This document shows, in pieces, positions 35,743-46,071 of a DNA stretch of 58,639 nt. Below the pieces are notes generated by a model. That model saw nothing but the letters and a program-made list of their open reading frames with translations, had not been told where the DNA came from and did not search any database. Source of the DNA: Lachnospiraceae bacterium (GTDB lineage: Bacteria; Bacillota; Clostridia; Lachnospirales; Lachnospiraceae). The position numbers were made by a program, and so were the translations under genes. How positions within the stretch are numbered: the stretch's first letter is position 1; every line of letters begins with the position of its first letter. The stretch covers positions 1 to 58,639 of the forward strand of contig SVFI01000014.1 of the NCBI GenBank assembly GCA_015056905.1, written 5' to 3'.

Positions 35743-37821
35743 CTATTTATTTTCTTTTGCTTTCGCTTCCACATGGGAACATTCCTCGTTTGCACAAACA
35801 AGCTTATTTCCCTTTTCCAAAAGTGCCTGACCGCACTCCGGACAAAGTTTACCGCTCGGGCGCTGCCACGTCATGAAATCGCATTCCGGACTGCTCTCAC
35901 AGCTATAGTATCTTCTGCCTTTCTTTGTCTTGCGGATCACTACTTCCTTTCCGCACTTCGGACAAAGAACACCGATTTTTTCCAGATACGGTTTCGTGTT
36001 GCGACAATCCGGGAATCCCGGACACGCCAAAAACTTACCGTGCGGACCGTACTTGATTACCATCTGTTTTCCGCAAAGGTCACAGACAACATCGGAAACC
36101 TCATCCGCAATATCCACGGACTCAAGCTCCTTCTCCGCTTTCTTTACTGCTTCATCCAAATCCGGATAGAAATTCGCAATGACTGTCTTCCAGTTGACTG
36201 CGCCTTCTTCCACAGAGTCGAGCAACGACTCGAGATTCGCAGTAAAGTTGACATTGACAATGCTTGGGAATGCGTCTTTCATAATCTTGTTTACCGCCTC
36301 GCCAAGCTCCGTTACATATATATTTTTCGCCTCTTTGACAACATAACGCCGCGCCAAAATCGTTGTAATCGTCGGTGCATATGTACTCGGACGACCGATA
36401 CCGAGCTCCTCCAACGTTCTGACAAGACTCGCCTCCGTATAGTGAGCCGGCGGCTGTGTAAAATGCTGTTTTGCATCATATTCCTTTAAAGCAAGCTCTG
36501 TATCCCTGCTCAGACTGCCAAGCATAGAAACATTTTCCGCCTTCTCATCATCTTCCTGCGTATACACAGACATAAATCCCTGAAATTTCAGGCTGGACGC
36601 TGCCACCGTAAAACGATACCCGTTTGCATCAATCTTTACGGATGTCGTCTCATACACCGCCGGTGCCATTCTGCTTGCCACAAAGCGTTTCCAAATCAGC
36701 TGATACAGGCGCAGAAGGTCTCTGCCGAGGGAATCCTTGAGCTGGGACGGCAAACGGCTGACATCCGTCGGACGGATCGCTTCGTGCGCATCCTGAATCT
36801 TCTTTGCACTCTTTTCTCTCGTATGAACTTCCGCCGCATACTCGCTTCCGTAAGTTTCTGATATAAATTTGTGGCTGGACGCCTCCGCTTCCTCCGATAC
36901 ACGTGTGGAATCCGTACGCAGATACGTGATAAGACCTACCGTTCCGCTTCCTTTAATCTCCACGCCTTCATAAAGCTGCTGCGCCAGACGCATTGTTTTC
37001 TGGGTCGAAAAATTAAGTACTTTGCTCGCCTCCTGCTGCAAAGTCGATGTGGTAAACGGAAGCGGTGCTTTCTTTACACGCTCCCCTTTCTTTACATCCG
37101 ATATAGAATAGGAAGCGCCTTTTAACGCCTTTTTAATCTCGTCCAGCTCTTCCTTTGACGAAATTGCTCTTTTCTCCTCTGTCGTTCCGTAAAAATGCGC
37201 ACAAAGAGGCTTCTTCTCGCCTTTCACGTCAAGAAGCGCATCGAGTGTCCAGTATTCTTCCGGAATGAACGCATTGATTTCATCCTCCCGGTCACAGATA
37301 ATACGAAGCGCTACCGACTGCACACGTCCTGCGGAGAGTCCGCGCTTTACCTTCGCCCATAAAAGCGGCGAAATCTGATAACCCACCATGCGGTCGAGCA
37401 CACGTCTTGCCTGCTGCGCATCGACCAAATCCATATCGATTGCACGCGCATTCTTCAGAGAGTCCTTCACTGCATTCTTGGTAATTTCATTAAACGTAAT
37501 ACGGTACACCTTCTTATTCTGAAGCTTGAGCGCTTCCAGAAGATGCCACGAAATCGCTTCTCCCTCACGGTCCGGGTCAGTTGCCAGATAAATCTTCTCT
37601 GCCTTTTTCACTTCCTTACGAAGTGCGGCCAGGATATCTCCCTTTCCGCGGATGGTAATATATTTCGGTTCGAAGTCATTCTCCGGACTAACTCCCATCT
37701 GACTCTTCGGAAGGTCGCGGACATGGCCGTTACTTGCCATAACTTCATAATTACTTCCTAAAAATTTTTTAATCGTCTTCACCTTCGCCGGTGATTCCAC
37801 AATTACTAAATACTTTGCCAT
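35743..37821 (-). CDS. topA: DNA topoisomerase I (type IA)
   Basis: The 692-residue enzyme starts with a Toprim domain (YLVIVESPAKVKTIKKFLG and DPDREGEAISWH), carries the active-site Tyr in VGLITYLRTDST, and ends in three C4 zinc-ribbon modules (CDLCGKQM...; CPKCGKEV...; CPECGQAL...). It relaxes negative supercoils. A well-placed sigma-A-type promoter and AGGGGAAAG ribosome binding site precede the ATG. In B. subtilis topA lies between dprA and codY, the same relative order as here. Confidence 0.97.
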   Translation of the reverse strand: MAKYLVIVESPAKVKTIKKFLGSNYEVMASNGHVRDLPKSQMGVSPENDFEPKYITIRGKGDILAALRKEVKKAEKIYLATDPDREGEAISWHLLEALKLQNKKVYRITFNEITKNAVKDSLKNARAIDMDLVDAQQARRVLDRMVGYQISPLLWAKVKRGLSAGRVQSVALRIICDREDEINAFIPEEYWTLDALLDVKGEKKPLCAHFYGTTEEKRAISSKEELDEIKKALKGASYSISDVKKGERVKKAPLPFTTSTLQQEASKVLNFSTQKTMRLAQQLYEGVEIKGSGTVGLITYLRTDSTRVSEEAEASSHKFISETYGSEYAAEVHTREKSAKKIQDAHEAIRPTDVSRLPSQLKDSLGRDLLRLYQLIWKRFVASRMAPAVYETTSVKIDANGYRFTVAASSLKFQGFMSVYTQEDDEKAENVSMLGSLSRDTELALKEYDAKQHFTQPPAHYTEASLVRTLEELGIGRPSTYAPTITTILARRYVVKEAKNIYVTELGEAVNKIMKDAFPSIVNVNFTANLESLLDSVEEGAVNWKTVIANFYPDLDEAVKKAEKELESVDIADEVSDVVCDLCGKQMVIKYGPHGKFLACPGFPDCRNTKPYLEKIGVLCPKCGKEVVIRKTKKGRRYYSCESSPECDFMTWQRPSGKLCPECGQALLEKGNKLVCANEECSHVEAKAKENK

Positions 37822-37871
37822 TCTACTTTCCCCTGTTCACTACAGTCGACTATTTTTCATAATCGTTTCAA

Positions 37872-37900
37872 ACTATACACTAAATTTTCTGCCATGTAAA
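37872..37900 (-). promoter_or_regulatory. Sigma-A-type promoter of topA
   Basis: TTTACA (37895-37900) and TATAGT (37872-37877) on the minus strand are separated by 17 bases, about 50 bases ahead of the topA start. The remainder of the gap to the pilus terminator shows nothing else I can support. Confidence 0.65.
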
Positions 37901-37954
37901 GTTATTTTTTTGTATACAAAAATTTATACCGCTCATAAATGTGCTTCCAAAACG

Positions 37955-37988
37955 AAAAAGGAAAGAATTCCTTTCGAAATTCTTTCCT
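37955..37988 (-). terminator. Rho-independent terminator of the pilus operon
   Basis: A perfect 11-bp inverted repeat (AGGAAAGAATT with AATTCTTTCCT) with an 8-base loop is followed by TTTTTC on the minus strand, 25 bases after the stop codon of the last pilus gene. It is the first strong terminator after pilB, supporting one transcription unit for the pilus genes. Confidence 0.85.
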
Positions 37989-38013
37989 CTTATTTTAGTT
38001 ATTATTATGTTGC

Positions 38014-41000
38014 TTAGTCTAAGCTAAGAAGGTCTGTCTTAATAACCGTAAATTCGCTGAATCCTTCACCTGGGATATAATCTACAATCGGTTTTCCTGT
38101 CTGAGATGACTGTGTCACAACCCTAGTCTTTGACTTAATGTAAATCGTGTATCTCGTATCTTCATTCAGAAGAGACATCGGTAAGTAGAAACCGTATACC
38201 ACACCACTTTCCATCATGGAGAGTTCTCTGTCTACCACTTGGCCTGCGGCATTCAATACCTTCTCAGGTTCAATAAATGTTGCAAACCTTCCTTCACTTA
38301 CCTGATACGTTGCAATATAATCCGAAATATCGACAAGCGGCATTGTCACATCATTGACATTCACTTCCGTAACCGGCAAAACAAGATCATCGATTGCATT
38401 ACCGTCACTCGACTTACCATTGTCAAAGGTGTATTCCCTATTGACTTCATCGTAACCGTTTCCTTCTGCCTTCAGATAATACTCAACCGTCATATACTTC
38501 TGACCTCGAACAAAGTTCGTATCATTCAGTCTGTAATAAATCGGCGTTGCATTCGTTGTATCAACGCTCGTTCTGAGTCCCATTGACGAATCATTCGGGT
38601 TAATAAACGGATGTCTGTAAGCGGTTCCGCTTGCATTCTTTAAGATAGAAGAATCTATCACATTATCGCCCGTTACGTTCTCATCGTATGGAATGTTCAG
38701 ACCGGTAATCGGCTCTGACGTTGCTGTCGGCGGCGTTTCGAAGAAACCTGCTGACGGTTTTGTCTGCTCCGCGTTAAACGCTGCAAACAGGATGTTAACG
38801 AAAAGCTGAGCCTCATCGTCTGTGAAACCTTTCTGCTCTGTATGGTCACCGTATCCCGTATAGGTTATATTACCTTTGTTATATACATAATAACTATCTG
38901 CCGGAATAGGACCTGCCGCATCATCAGAATAAGCATTATAAGCATGGCACTCTGCTCTGTCAGCTCCCTTATTGGCCGTCTTCTCACCAAGCGCGTACCA
39001 AACTACTACATCTGACTCTCCATCATTGTCATCGTCTGCATCCAAATTAAGCGCTAGATGCTGCGCATGCGTATGTTCAACATTCAAATCATCCGGTAAC
39101 AGATACGGATATGATGTGATTTGTCCGTTGTTTATTTTTTCTGCAATGTAAGAACCACGACCTACCGCAAGGTCATCTGAAGCTCGGTTTGTAACCTTGT
39201 CGGAATTCAGCCATTTATTTCCTTTTGTACAGAGCGAATACAGTGTGTAATTCGAAATACCCTGTGTATGACCATCTGTCATACTACGTGCATTATCAAC
39301 AACTTTAACTACATCTTTATCGACCGTAACTGTCGAAGAATGTGTCGGCTGATAGGCCACGGTCTTTCCGGTAGACTCAATCAATTTAACTTTTGCCGCA
39401 TCATTCTCATCAGACCTCACATATCCTATACCGGTATGCAAATAGTCTTTTCCATTTCCGTTATAATACAGTTTCGACACTAAATCTTTTGTCGTTATAC
39501 CGTCATCTGTCTCAATATTTAATGTTACACCATATTTATCCACACCCATCAGATGTCTTAAATAGGTAGACTGCGCATGTGCCGCATAATATACCATAAA
39601 GTCATGCGTCATAAGAACCGGTTTTTCACTCTCAATGAATGATTTCAATGCCCTGAGCGCCCACTCACCATGAATAGGTTCATCAGCATTAGTAGTGATA
39701 GACTCATAGTTGTCTCCATATCCAAAGACAAGCATATTAGCACCGATGATATCATCCGTCTCAACATCCGGCGTATTATTATCATCAATCACATAGGTGT
39801 CAAAGAATTCTCCCGCAAACTCTTCGACAGACATCTGCGCCCTAACCGGTGCATAAGCAGCTGCAAATCCGTCTACAAAATCATTTGATGTTACCGACTT
39901 AATCTGAACCTTATATCCCGGAACATTTTCCAGATAAGTCTTAAATTTGGATGTTGCCGACTCTGATTCCGTTTCAAGATTAAGGGACGACTGTGTATTT
40001 TTATTAATCTGCAGAATCTTAATGAGCTTATCCGTGCCCTGATTCTTAACAACGGTACTTCCTTCTGCAGACGCATGTACCAGCGGGTCGACCGAAGACT
40101 GGATACTCAATTTCCACTGTAAATATCCGCTGAACTGCGAATCAAGTTCACGTGTTAATTGATATTCCACATCTTTACTCAGCAAGTAATTGTTTGCAGC
40201 ATCTCGAGGTGCCTCTGCACCTGTTGCCTTTACAACCACCTGAATATCTCGAACATTCTCCGCTGATTTTGAATATTTACCGTCCTTATTTACGTCAATG
40301 TAAAGAGAAGGAATATAACTCGGCTCGTTCTCCAACTCCCCTGAGAGGGAAGTAATCACAAAATCATAAGAAAGCTTTCTGTTTCCATAAACATCCTCTT
40401 CCATATATACGATAGAGTCCGGATCCAAAACTGACGTAAGATTACCATTTGCATCTTTCTGGTACTCGTAAGCATACTCATTCGGAGTATCAATCATCGT
40501 CAGTGCAAGTTTTTCAGTTGCGATATATCTCTCAATATCTGCCTTCTTAACTACACCCGTCGCAAAATCACCAACACTTACCATATTCGGATATGTCTTA
40601 TATGCTGTTTTGGTATCCTCGTCAGCAAACTCATATACCGCATCATCTTCCCAGTCAAACAATCCACCCTGAGAGAACATTAACAACTCGTACATATTAG
40701 ATGATGTATCCACACGACCATGATCAACATTATCCTTCTCACTAATCACTTCTGTCGGATTAATCTTCATGTTTCCGTTGGCATCCGTAGCCATAAGGTC
40801 ACCTGCCACGAGTACTAAACCATCCGCCTGCAGATAGAGTTTCAATTTTGCAAGCTTATCCTTCGTCAAATCGCGACCATTGTATCTTGATTCAAAGCTA
40901 CCAATATGCTCATATAAGTCGTTGCCACGATCCTTGGTTGTAAGAATATCTCCGATATTGTAGTATACCATACCATTCATATTGGTATCTGCATATGTCG

Positions 41001-42957
41001 GAAGACTCTTCGTCTCCTCATTTGCCGTATATACACCATTCTCCATCTTCTTCGTTGTAAGATTGCCCATATTATATAAGCTACCCATCTCACTACCGAT
41101 GTAGATGACGTCATACGTCTCAACCAAATCTTCATTACGTCCATTAAACTCATCAATCGTCATGGACGTAAACATAATGTAATCATGCTTGTCATCATAA
41201 TAATCCCCGAGATATGACAAGATAAAGTCTTCTCGATTCTTAGCCTGCTGCGTGCCCTCAATGTAAGCATACTCATCCGAACCTCTCTTCTCATTGAAGA
41301 GGAAAGATGTTACCGGCTGAATCTCCAGCACGTGGAGCGAGCTCTTCATAACCGTAAGCGGATTACCGTCACTGATTAAAATATACTGAATCGCAACCGC
41401 AGGTGATACCGATGCCGGCATAGTACCTGTCGTAGAAACCTTGTTCGTTGATGTAATGTAAGCCATTACCTCTGCAAAGCCGGTCTGTGTTACCGATGCT
41501 TTATATGGTGTATTAAAATCACCGTTGGCAAATATATCTCCCGCATCAATCAATGATTTCGGATTATCAAAATCTGCCAGATGATGGTTGTATACATACA
41601 GGTTACCCGTTACAAAGTTACCGTTCGATCCTGTCATCATGGAGCCCTGTAAATCTTTTAAGGCATCACCCTCCATAAATGCAACATTTTTCATGGCATT
41701 TGAGTCAGTACCGTCTGCATTTTTGTACGCATCCGGATAGGATGACTTAATGTCACTCTGCGATTCTCTCCAAAGCAAAGTCGCAAGCTTTGATACATTG
41801 CTGTCAGAATCCGCACTATAACATGCGTAGTCCATCATTACCGCTTTACGATTGAGCACTTCCTGATTGTAAATCTCGAGCATAACAGCTTCTTTTAAAT
41901 CAGATGCTTCCGAAGAAGAGAAATCCACCGATTTACCCGAAATGTAAATTAAATCAGCCGCTTGAACTTCTTCTACAGTTACCGTTGAAGCCTGCTTTGT
42001 ATTATATGTAATATTACTGTTTGCGTATGCTTTTCTGTCACCGAGGACAAACTCTCTGAAATAGTCACTACTTCCGAAATATGCTGTTGCATAGGTAGAA
42101 TAATATAATGCCTGATCACTAACTCCGTAATACTCTGTCTTCTGTGTCACGGTTTCTGATCTCGTAAAGATAAGATTACCGGCTCCTTCCTCCACCTTTG
42201 TAATATACGCAAAACCACTTGTTGAAGTCGGAAGCTGCTGTTTTGACATATCAATGTCTGTTACCGGAATCAGTTTCGTTTCAATCTCATTACCGCTGAC
42301 TACACCATTTCCGCTGACAGAGTTTCCACTAACAACCACTTCTTCAACCTTACAGATTGTTCCGTCCTCATTTAACGTATATCCGTCTGCAAGACGATAT
42401 TCTCCTGTACCCAGAGAATATACACCCTTTACATAGACGTCTCCATCTTCATACAATGCATAATTCGTTGCCTGATAATTCAAAAATGCCGCAATCGCAC
42501 CACCATCATGACTATCCTTCAACATATATATCGGATAAGTCTTTCCGGCATCTGAACCACTCGGTCGAATCATACCGTAAGTACGGAGCTGAAACATCGC
42601 ACTCGGATATTTCTCCGCAACTGTTGAATCTGCGCCATTTGAATGCAACGTACCATGAGTCGCCGCAATCAGTGATGTATTCTGATTCCCCTCCTTATTT
42701 TTCAAGAAATAACCAAGCTCCGAATATGCACTCACAGTTTGCCCGTTATTTACTGTCGTATCCGCATACGGCACAATCTCAAGAATATTCATCTTCATGC
42801 TGCCTGCTGGATACTTCTCCGTAATCTTATCAAAGACCCTGACTCTCGCAGCCACTTCATTCATACTCTGCATGGAACCAACGAAAAAGATAACCGCTGC
42901 CATTGCAAAACCGGTACTTCCTAATATAATTTTTTTGAGTTTCTTATTCCACTTCAT
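38014..42957 (-). CDS. Giant DUF5057-type surface protein, proposed pilus-tip (PilY1-like) component
   Basis: The 1647-residue product starts with a signal peptide or signal anchor (about residues 10-32). Three units each begin with a similar strand (NILEIVPYA near 55, VLEIQPV near 542, ILQINKN near 981) and each later contain a Rossmann/GATase-like pair of segments (DLIYISG near 334, DVIYIGS near 615, NMLVFGYG near 1072, followed by strands such as KAVMMDYAC, LVLVAGDLM and PVLMTHDFM). Several Asp/Asn-rich loops (DVNKDGKYS, DADDDNDGESD, DANGNMKINPTE) look Ca-binding. The C-terminus is beta-sandwich-like. The ATG at 42957 has GGAG 7 bases upstream. The family name DUF5057 is recalled, not verified. 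The tip role is inferred from being the last gene after four minor pilins. Confidence 0.6.
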   Translation of the reverse strand: MKWNKKLKKIILGSTGFAMAAVIFFVGSMQSMNEVAARVRVFDKITEKYPAGSMKMNILEIVPYADTTVNNGQTVSAYSELGYFLKNKEGNQNTSLIAATHGTLHSNGADSTVAEKYPSAMFQLRTYGMIRPSGSDAGKTYPIYMLKDSHDGGAIAAFLNYQATNYALYEDGDVYVKGVYSLGTGEYRLADGYTLNEDGTICKVEEVVVSGNSVSGNGVVSGNEIETKLIPVTDIDMSKQQLPTSTSGFAYITKVEEGAGNLIFTRSETVTQKTEYYGVSDQALYYSTYATAYFGSSDYFREFVLGDRKAYANSNITYNTKQASTVTVEEVQAADLIYISGKSVDFSSSEASDLKEAVMLEIYNQEVLNRKAVMMDYACYSADSDSNVSKLATLLWRESQSDIKSSYPDAYKNADGTDSNAMKNVAFMEGDALKDLQGSMMTGSNGNFVTGNLYVYNHHLADFDNPKSLIDAGDIFANGDFNTPYKASVTQTGFAEVMAYITSTNKVSTTGTMPASVSPAVAIQYILISDGNPLTVMKSSLHVLEIQPVTSFLFNEKRGSDEYAYIEGTQQAKNREDFILSYLGDYYDDKHDYIMFTSMTIDEFNGRNEDLVETYDVIYIGSEMGSLYNMGNLTTKKMENGVYTANEETKSLPTYADTNMNGMVYYNIGDILTTKDRGNDLYEHIGSFESRYNGRDLTKDKLAKLKLYLQADGLVLVAGDLMATDANGNMKINPTEVISEKDNVDHGRVDTSSNMYELLMFSQGGLFDWEDDAVYEFADEDTKTAYKTYPNMVSVGDFATGVVKKADIERYIATEKLALTMIDTPNEYAYEYQKDANGNLTSVLDPDSIVYMEEDVYGNRKLSYDFVITSLSGELENEPSYIPSLYIDVNKDGKYSKSAENVRDIQVVVKATGAEAPRDAANNYLLSKDVEYQLTRELDSQFSGYLQWKLSIQSSVDPLVHASAEGSTVVKNQGTDKLIKILQINKNTQSSLNLETESESATSKFKTYLENVPGYKVQIKSVTSNDFVDGFAAAYAPVRAQMSVEEFAGEFFDTYVIDDNNTPDVETDDIIGANMLVFGYGDNYESITTNADEPIHGEWALRALKSFIESEKPVLMTHDFMVYYAAHAQSTYLRHLMGVDKYGVTLNIETDDGITTKDLVSKLYYNGNGKDYLHTGIGYVRSDENDAAKVKLIESTGKTVAYQPTHSSTVTVDKDVVKVVDNARSMTDGHTQGISNYTLYSLCTKGNKWLNSDKVTNRASDDLAVGRGSYIAEKINNGQITSYPYLLPDDLNVEHTHAQHLALNLDADDDNDGESDVVVWYALGEKTANKGADRAECHAYNAYSDDAAGPIPADSYYVYNKGNITYTGYGDHTEQKGFTDDEAQLFVNILFAAFNAEQTKPSAGFFETPPTATSEPITGLNIPYDENVTGDNVIDSSILKNASGTAYRHPFINPNDSSMGLRTSVDTTNATPIYYRLNDTNFVRGQKYMTVEYYLKAEGNGYDEVNREYTFDNGKSSDGNAIDDLVLPVTEVNVNDVTMPLVDISDYIATYQVSEGRFATFIEPEKVLNAAGQVVDRELSMMESGVVYGFYLPMSLLNEDTRYTIYIKSKTRVVTQSSQTGKPIVDYIPGEGFSEFTVIKTDLLSLD

Positions 42958-42995
42958 ATTTACTCTCCAATCAGAACTAGTTCCTATTTCGTTCC

Positions 42996-45491
42996 TTATT
43001 TCCTCCATGCACCGTATACATTGCTGTATGTATACTTACGTCCACCATACTGACAATAATAGCTATTGCGTTCTTTATAAACAGTTGCTTTAATAGCATC
43101 ACCATTTGAATTATATCCGGTCACCTCTGTCTTTGCAGTATTTGCCGCCGTCGGCCATGCAAGACCATTTGCCTTTGAGCTCGGTCCCGGAATATAACAA
43201 TTCGTTCCTTCCACATTTGCAATCAAAAGCCTATAATCCGTGTATGAATTCTGATACGCTCCCGGCTTAATCATATAGTAATCATTCGCTGTCACGCGTA
43301 AAGTCAATGGATCCGTTGGATATTTTTTCTGATTTGATTTCGCTGTTACATTCAAAACAACCTCATCCACATACTTACGCACATTTCCGTACTGACTCGT
43401 CATGTCCACGCTAAAGAAGGCATTTGTTGAACCCATTCCGTCTTCCATAAGATTCGTATCCATATCATCAAGGAAAACTCCTAAATAATGTGCTCCTCGT
43501 ATAGGTGAAATTATGTTATAATATGCTGTCTTTACATCAATAATCTGGTCTTTACCTCTCTCGATTACCACAATATCCCTTGCCGGAGAAATCTTGGAAA
43601 CTACAACCTGTTCAAGTGGATACTCAAATTTTCCAGGAGTTACAATAATTTCGTCAGGATTGATACCAGTAATCGCTGCCGCATACTTTGTGAAATTAGT
43701 TTTTTCACCTGAAATATAATATTTTCCGTCTGTTCCTCTATAGAGGATTGTCAAGAAAATATCCGCATCAGCACCATAAAATGATGATTTTTGCTCTCCT
43801 AAATATGCAAACGCATCATAGTCAACATAAAATCTCCACGTACCATCAGCATCTTGGACAATTTTAATTTTATCAATCTCTTTTTTGATTCTGGTCACCT
43901 GCCAATCAGAATCATACTCATACTCTGCTTCTTGCGCCATATTACTACCGGATATCTTTGTACAAGTCATCCATAAAATCTCATCTATCAGTGCCGGAGA
44001 ATTTGACTGCGGTTCTTTCCCTTTCCAATACGAACTCATACTCGTATAGAAACCACGGCTGTTGTAACCGTCTTTATCCGGGATAGCATTCGGTGCAATA
44101 CCGAAGATATATTCGTCTTCAAAACTCGGGTCAAATATAGAGGTCGCTACAACTTTGTAAACCTGACCGTTTGACGCATTGCTTCCTAACGTTATCGTAT
44201 TGGTTGTGGAAGTCTCTGTCACACTGTCCGCCAAACTTGCAAAACTTGAGTTCGTACACTCTGACCAATTTCCTGTCGAATCCTGCATATATAACTTCCA
44301 TGTCACACCACCACCATATGCGATGTTGCTTGAAGAAATAGACGCACTTACATTTACTTTCTGATATTTTCCGTCCGAACCTGCATAAGCATAGCCCTGT
44401 GCTTCCGAGGCCGGAACGCCTTCATACACAGATTCATATTCCGGTTTCCACTGTGTCACTCCACTTAATGCATAGAGCGAAAGATTCTTGATCCGACGTA
44501 ATAAAACCTGTGCAGTCTTAGGACTCGCCTCGATTGTGTCACTTCCGTCCGATAAATTAACAGACTTTGTAATTACAACCGTAAATGCATCTGTCGGAGA
44601 ATCTATAAATGCTTTATTTTGAATATCCCATTTAAGGTGACCTACTGCACCGTTTGCAGGATCCATTGAGAAAATAGCTGTATCAGCATTCTTAAGTGCC
44701 CAATCTACATCTTCTCCTGCATTCATCTGATTCGTACGCACGGTCGATGTAAACTCAATACCATTCTGTGCCAGTGTTACCTTCTCACTATCTGATATCG
44801 TGTTTTTATAATAGCACGGAACTGAGCCTCCAACGATATCAATATACACTAACTTAGGACTTAAATCGATTGAAAGCACCGCCCCTGCCTGCGGAGTCAA
44901 TGGATTTTCTTCCTTATCCGCATACGCACGGTTACGCATCAATACCTGATAATTTCCTATATAAGTTCTTCCGTTCTTTTCATATTCAAGCGTAAACATC
45001 AGAATATTTTCATTGTCTACACGCGAAGTATCAACCGTAAATCCCGTAATGTAGTTTCCAAGCAAAGACTCTTGGCTTACCGGGTTCCAAGCACTACTCG
45101 TAGTGTTATATGTACGGTCTCTGAGATATAAAGCATTATCTGCTTCTTTACGTCCGATAATATACTGTGTTTTCACACTATCTGCCGTAGACTCCAAGAG
45201 TAAGATTTTACCGTCATCACCGGGATAACCAAAACTCTCCGTCGTAGCACTTTCTGCATCGAAAGAATCAATGGCAAGCTCCGTGATCATATTCGCAACC
45301 AGCTGCGCTTCCGATTGTAACTGCGCCTCCACACTCAGTGAGGAGTATGTCTTGGATGAACTGTTCATCACAAATACAACCGTCACTGCCAATACAGCAA
45401 GAATCGCAATTGCTGTCAAAAGCTCTATGATGGAAAAACCACGATTATTCTTTTTTATGGTATTCATTATTCCTCTCACTTTCTTAACCAT
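42996..45491 (-). CDS. Very large minor pilin, PilW/GspJ-like
   Basis: The 831-residue protein has a type III prepilin signal: a basic leader, cleavage Gly, then FSIIELLTAIAILAVLAVTVVFV with Glu at +5. GspJ/PilW proteins are the larger minor pilins, but about 200-300 residues is usual, so this one carries about 500 extra residues of beta-rich, extracellular-looking sequence. The first ATG (45491) has AGGAG 8 bases upstream; an alternative ATG at 45467 (MNTIKKNN) gives a shorter leader. It lies between a FimU-like minor pilin and the giant last gene. Confidence 0.75.
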   Translation of the reverse strand: MVKKVRGIMNTIKKNNRGFSIIELLTAIAILAVLAVTVVFVMNSSSKTYSSLSVEAQLQSEAQLVANMITELAIDSFDAESATTESFGYPGDDGKILLLESTADSVKTQYIIGRKEADNALYLRDRTYNTTSSAWNPVSQESLLGNYITGFTVDTSRVDNENILMFTLEYEKNGRTYIGNYQVLMRNRAYADKEENPLTPQAGAVLSIDLSPKLVYIDIVGGSVPCYYKNTISDSEKVTLAQNGIEFTSTVRTNQMNAGEDVDWALKNADTAIFSMDPANGAVGHLKWDIQNKAFIDSPTDAFTVVITKSVNLSDGSDTIEASPKTAQVLLRRIKNLSLYALSGVTQWKPEYESVYEGVPASEAQGYAYAGSDGKYQKVNVSASISSSNIAYGGGVTWKLYMQDSTGNWSECTNSSFASLADSVTETSTTNTITLGSNASNGQVYKVVATSIFDPSFEDEYIFGIAPNAIPDKDGYNSRGFYTSMSSYWKGKEPQSNSPALIDEILWMTCTKISGSNMAQEAEYEYDSDWQVTRIKKEIDKIKIVQDADGTWRFYVDYDAFAYLGEQKSSFYGADADIFLTILYRGTDGKYYISGEKTNFTKYAAAITGINPDEIIVTPGKFEYPLEQVVVSKISPARDIVVIERGKDQIIDVKTAYYNIISPIRGAHYLGVFLDDMDTNLMEDGMGSTNAFFSVDMTSQYGNVRKYVDEVVLNVTAKSNQKKYPTDPLTLRVTANDYYMIKPGAYQNSYTDYRLLIANVEGTNCYIPGPSSKANGLAWPTAANTAKTEVTGYNSNGDAIKATVYKERNSYYCQYGGRKYTYSNVYGAWRK

Positions 45492-45524
45492 TTATCTTTC
45501 TCCTATCGACCGCTTCACACGCTC

Positions 45525-46061
45525 TTATTTCTTTACGGTATCCGATATAATCTTACCGGTTTTGGCAACAATCTCAACGCCATAATCTTTCGCACCATAC
45601 TTGACAACAATATACGGATTGAGTGCCAGAGTCGCCCCATCTGCTGCGCACGCTGCACCTGTAGAACGGTTAAAATACACTCTGTATGTCTCACCACTAG
45701 CCATTTCCGCAACAGAAACAGCCGCTCCATTCTTTTGTCCTGTAGATACTGTTACTTTTCCGTCTACGATTTTTTGTTCATCGCGATAGTACGGAGTGCC
45801 GTCCGCGTCATATACTGTTCTGACATAAAAGCTGCCATCTTTTTCATACAATTCCCATGCGATATTACCGGTGGATTTCGCCTTTCCGAGAGTTGCAATT
45901 CGCGCCTCCATCAAGCTGTTGTAAATCGTATCCGCTCCCTCACGGGCACGGAAGCCTCCGAGCTGACCGATTCCATACAGACCGGTACCCGCGAGAATAG
46001 CTAATATTGCAACAACAACAACGATTTCGACAATCGTCATACCTGAATTATTCTTTCTCAT
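45525..46061 (-). CDS. Minor pilin, FimU/GspH-like
   Basis: The 178-residue protein has a short leader (MRKNNSG) and the methylation motif MTIVEIVVVVAILAILAG with Glu at +5, then a small globular domain with REGADTIYNSLMEARIATLGK, the helix pattern of FimU/GspH proteins. The globular part ends in strands (YIVVKYGAKDYGVEIVAKTGKI). Its size is normal for the family. In known systems this subunit joins the tip complex to the major pilin. It sits 10 bases before the end of the PilX-like gene. Confidence 0.8.
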   Translation of the reverse strand: MRKNNSGMTIVEIVVVVAILAILAGTGLYGIGQLGGFRAREGADTIYNSLMEARIATLGKAKSTGNIAWELYEKDGSFYVRTVYDADGTPYYRDEQKIVDGKVTVSTGQKNGAAVSVAEMASGETYRVYFNRSTGAACAADGATLALNPYIVVKYGAKDYGVEIVAKTGKIISDTVKK

Positions 46062-46071
46062 ATTGCACCGC

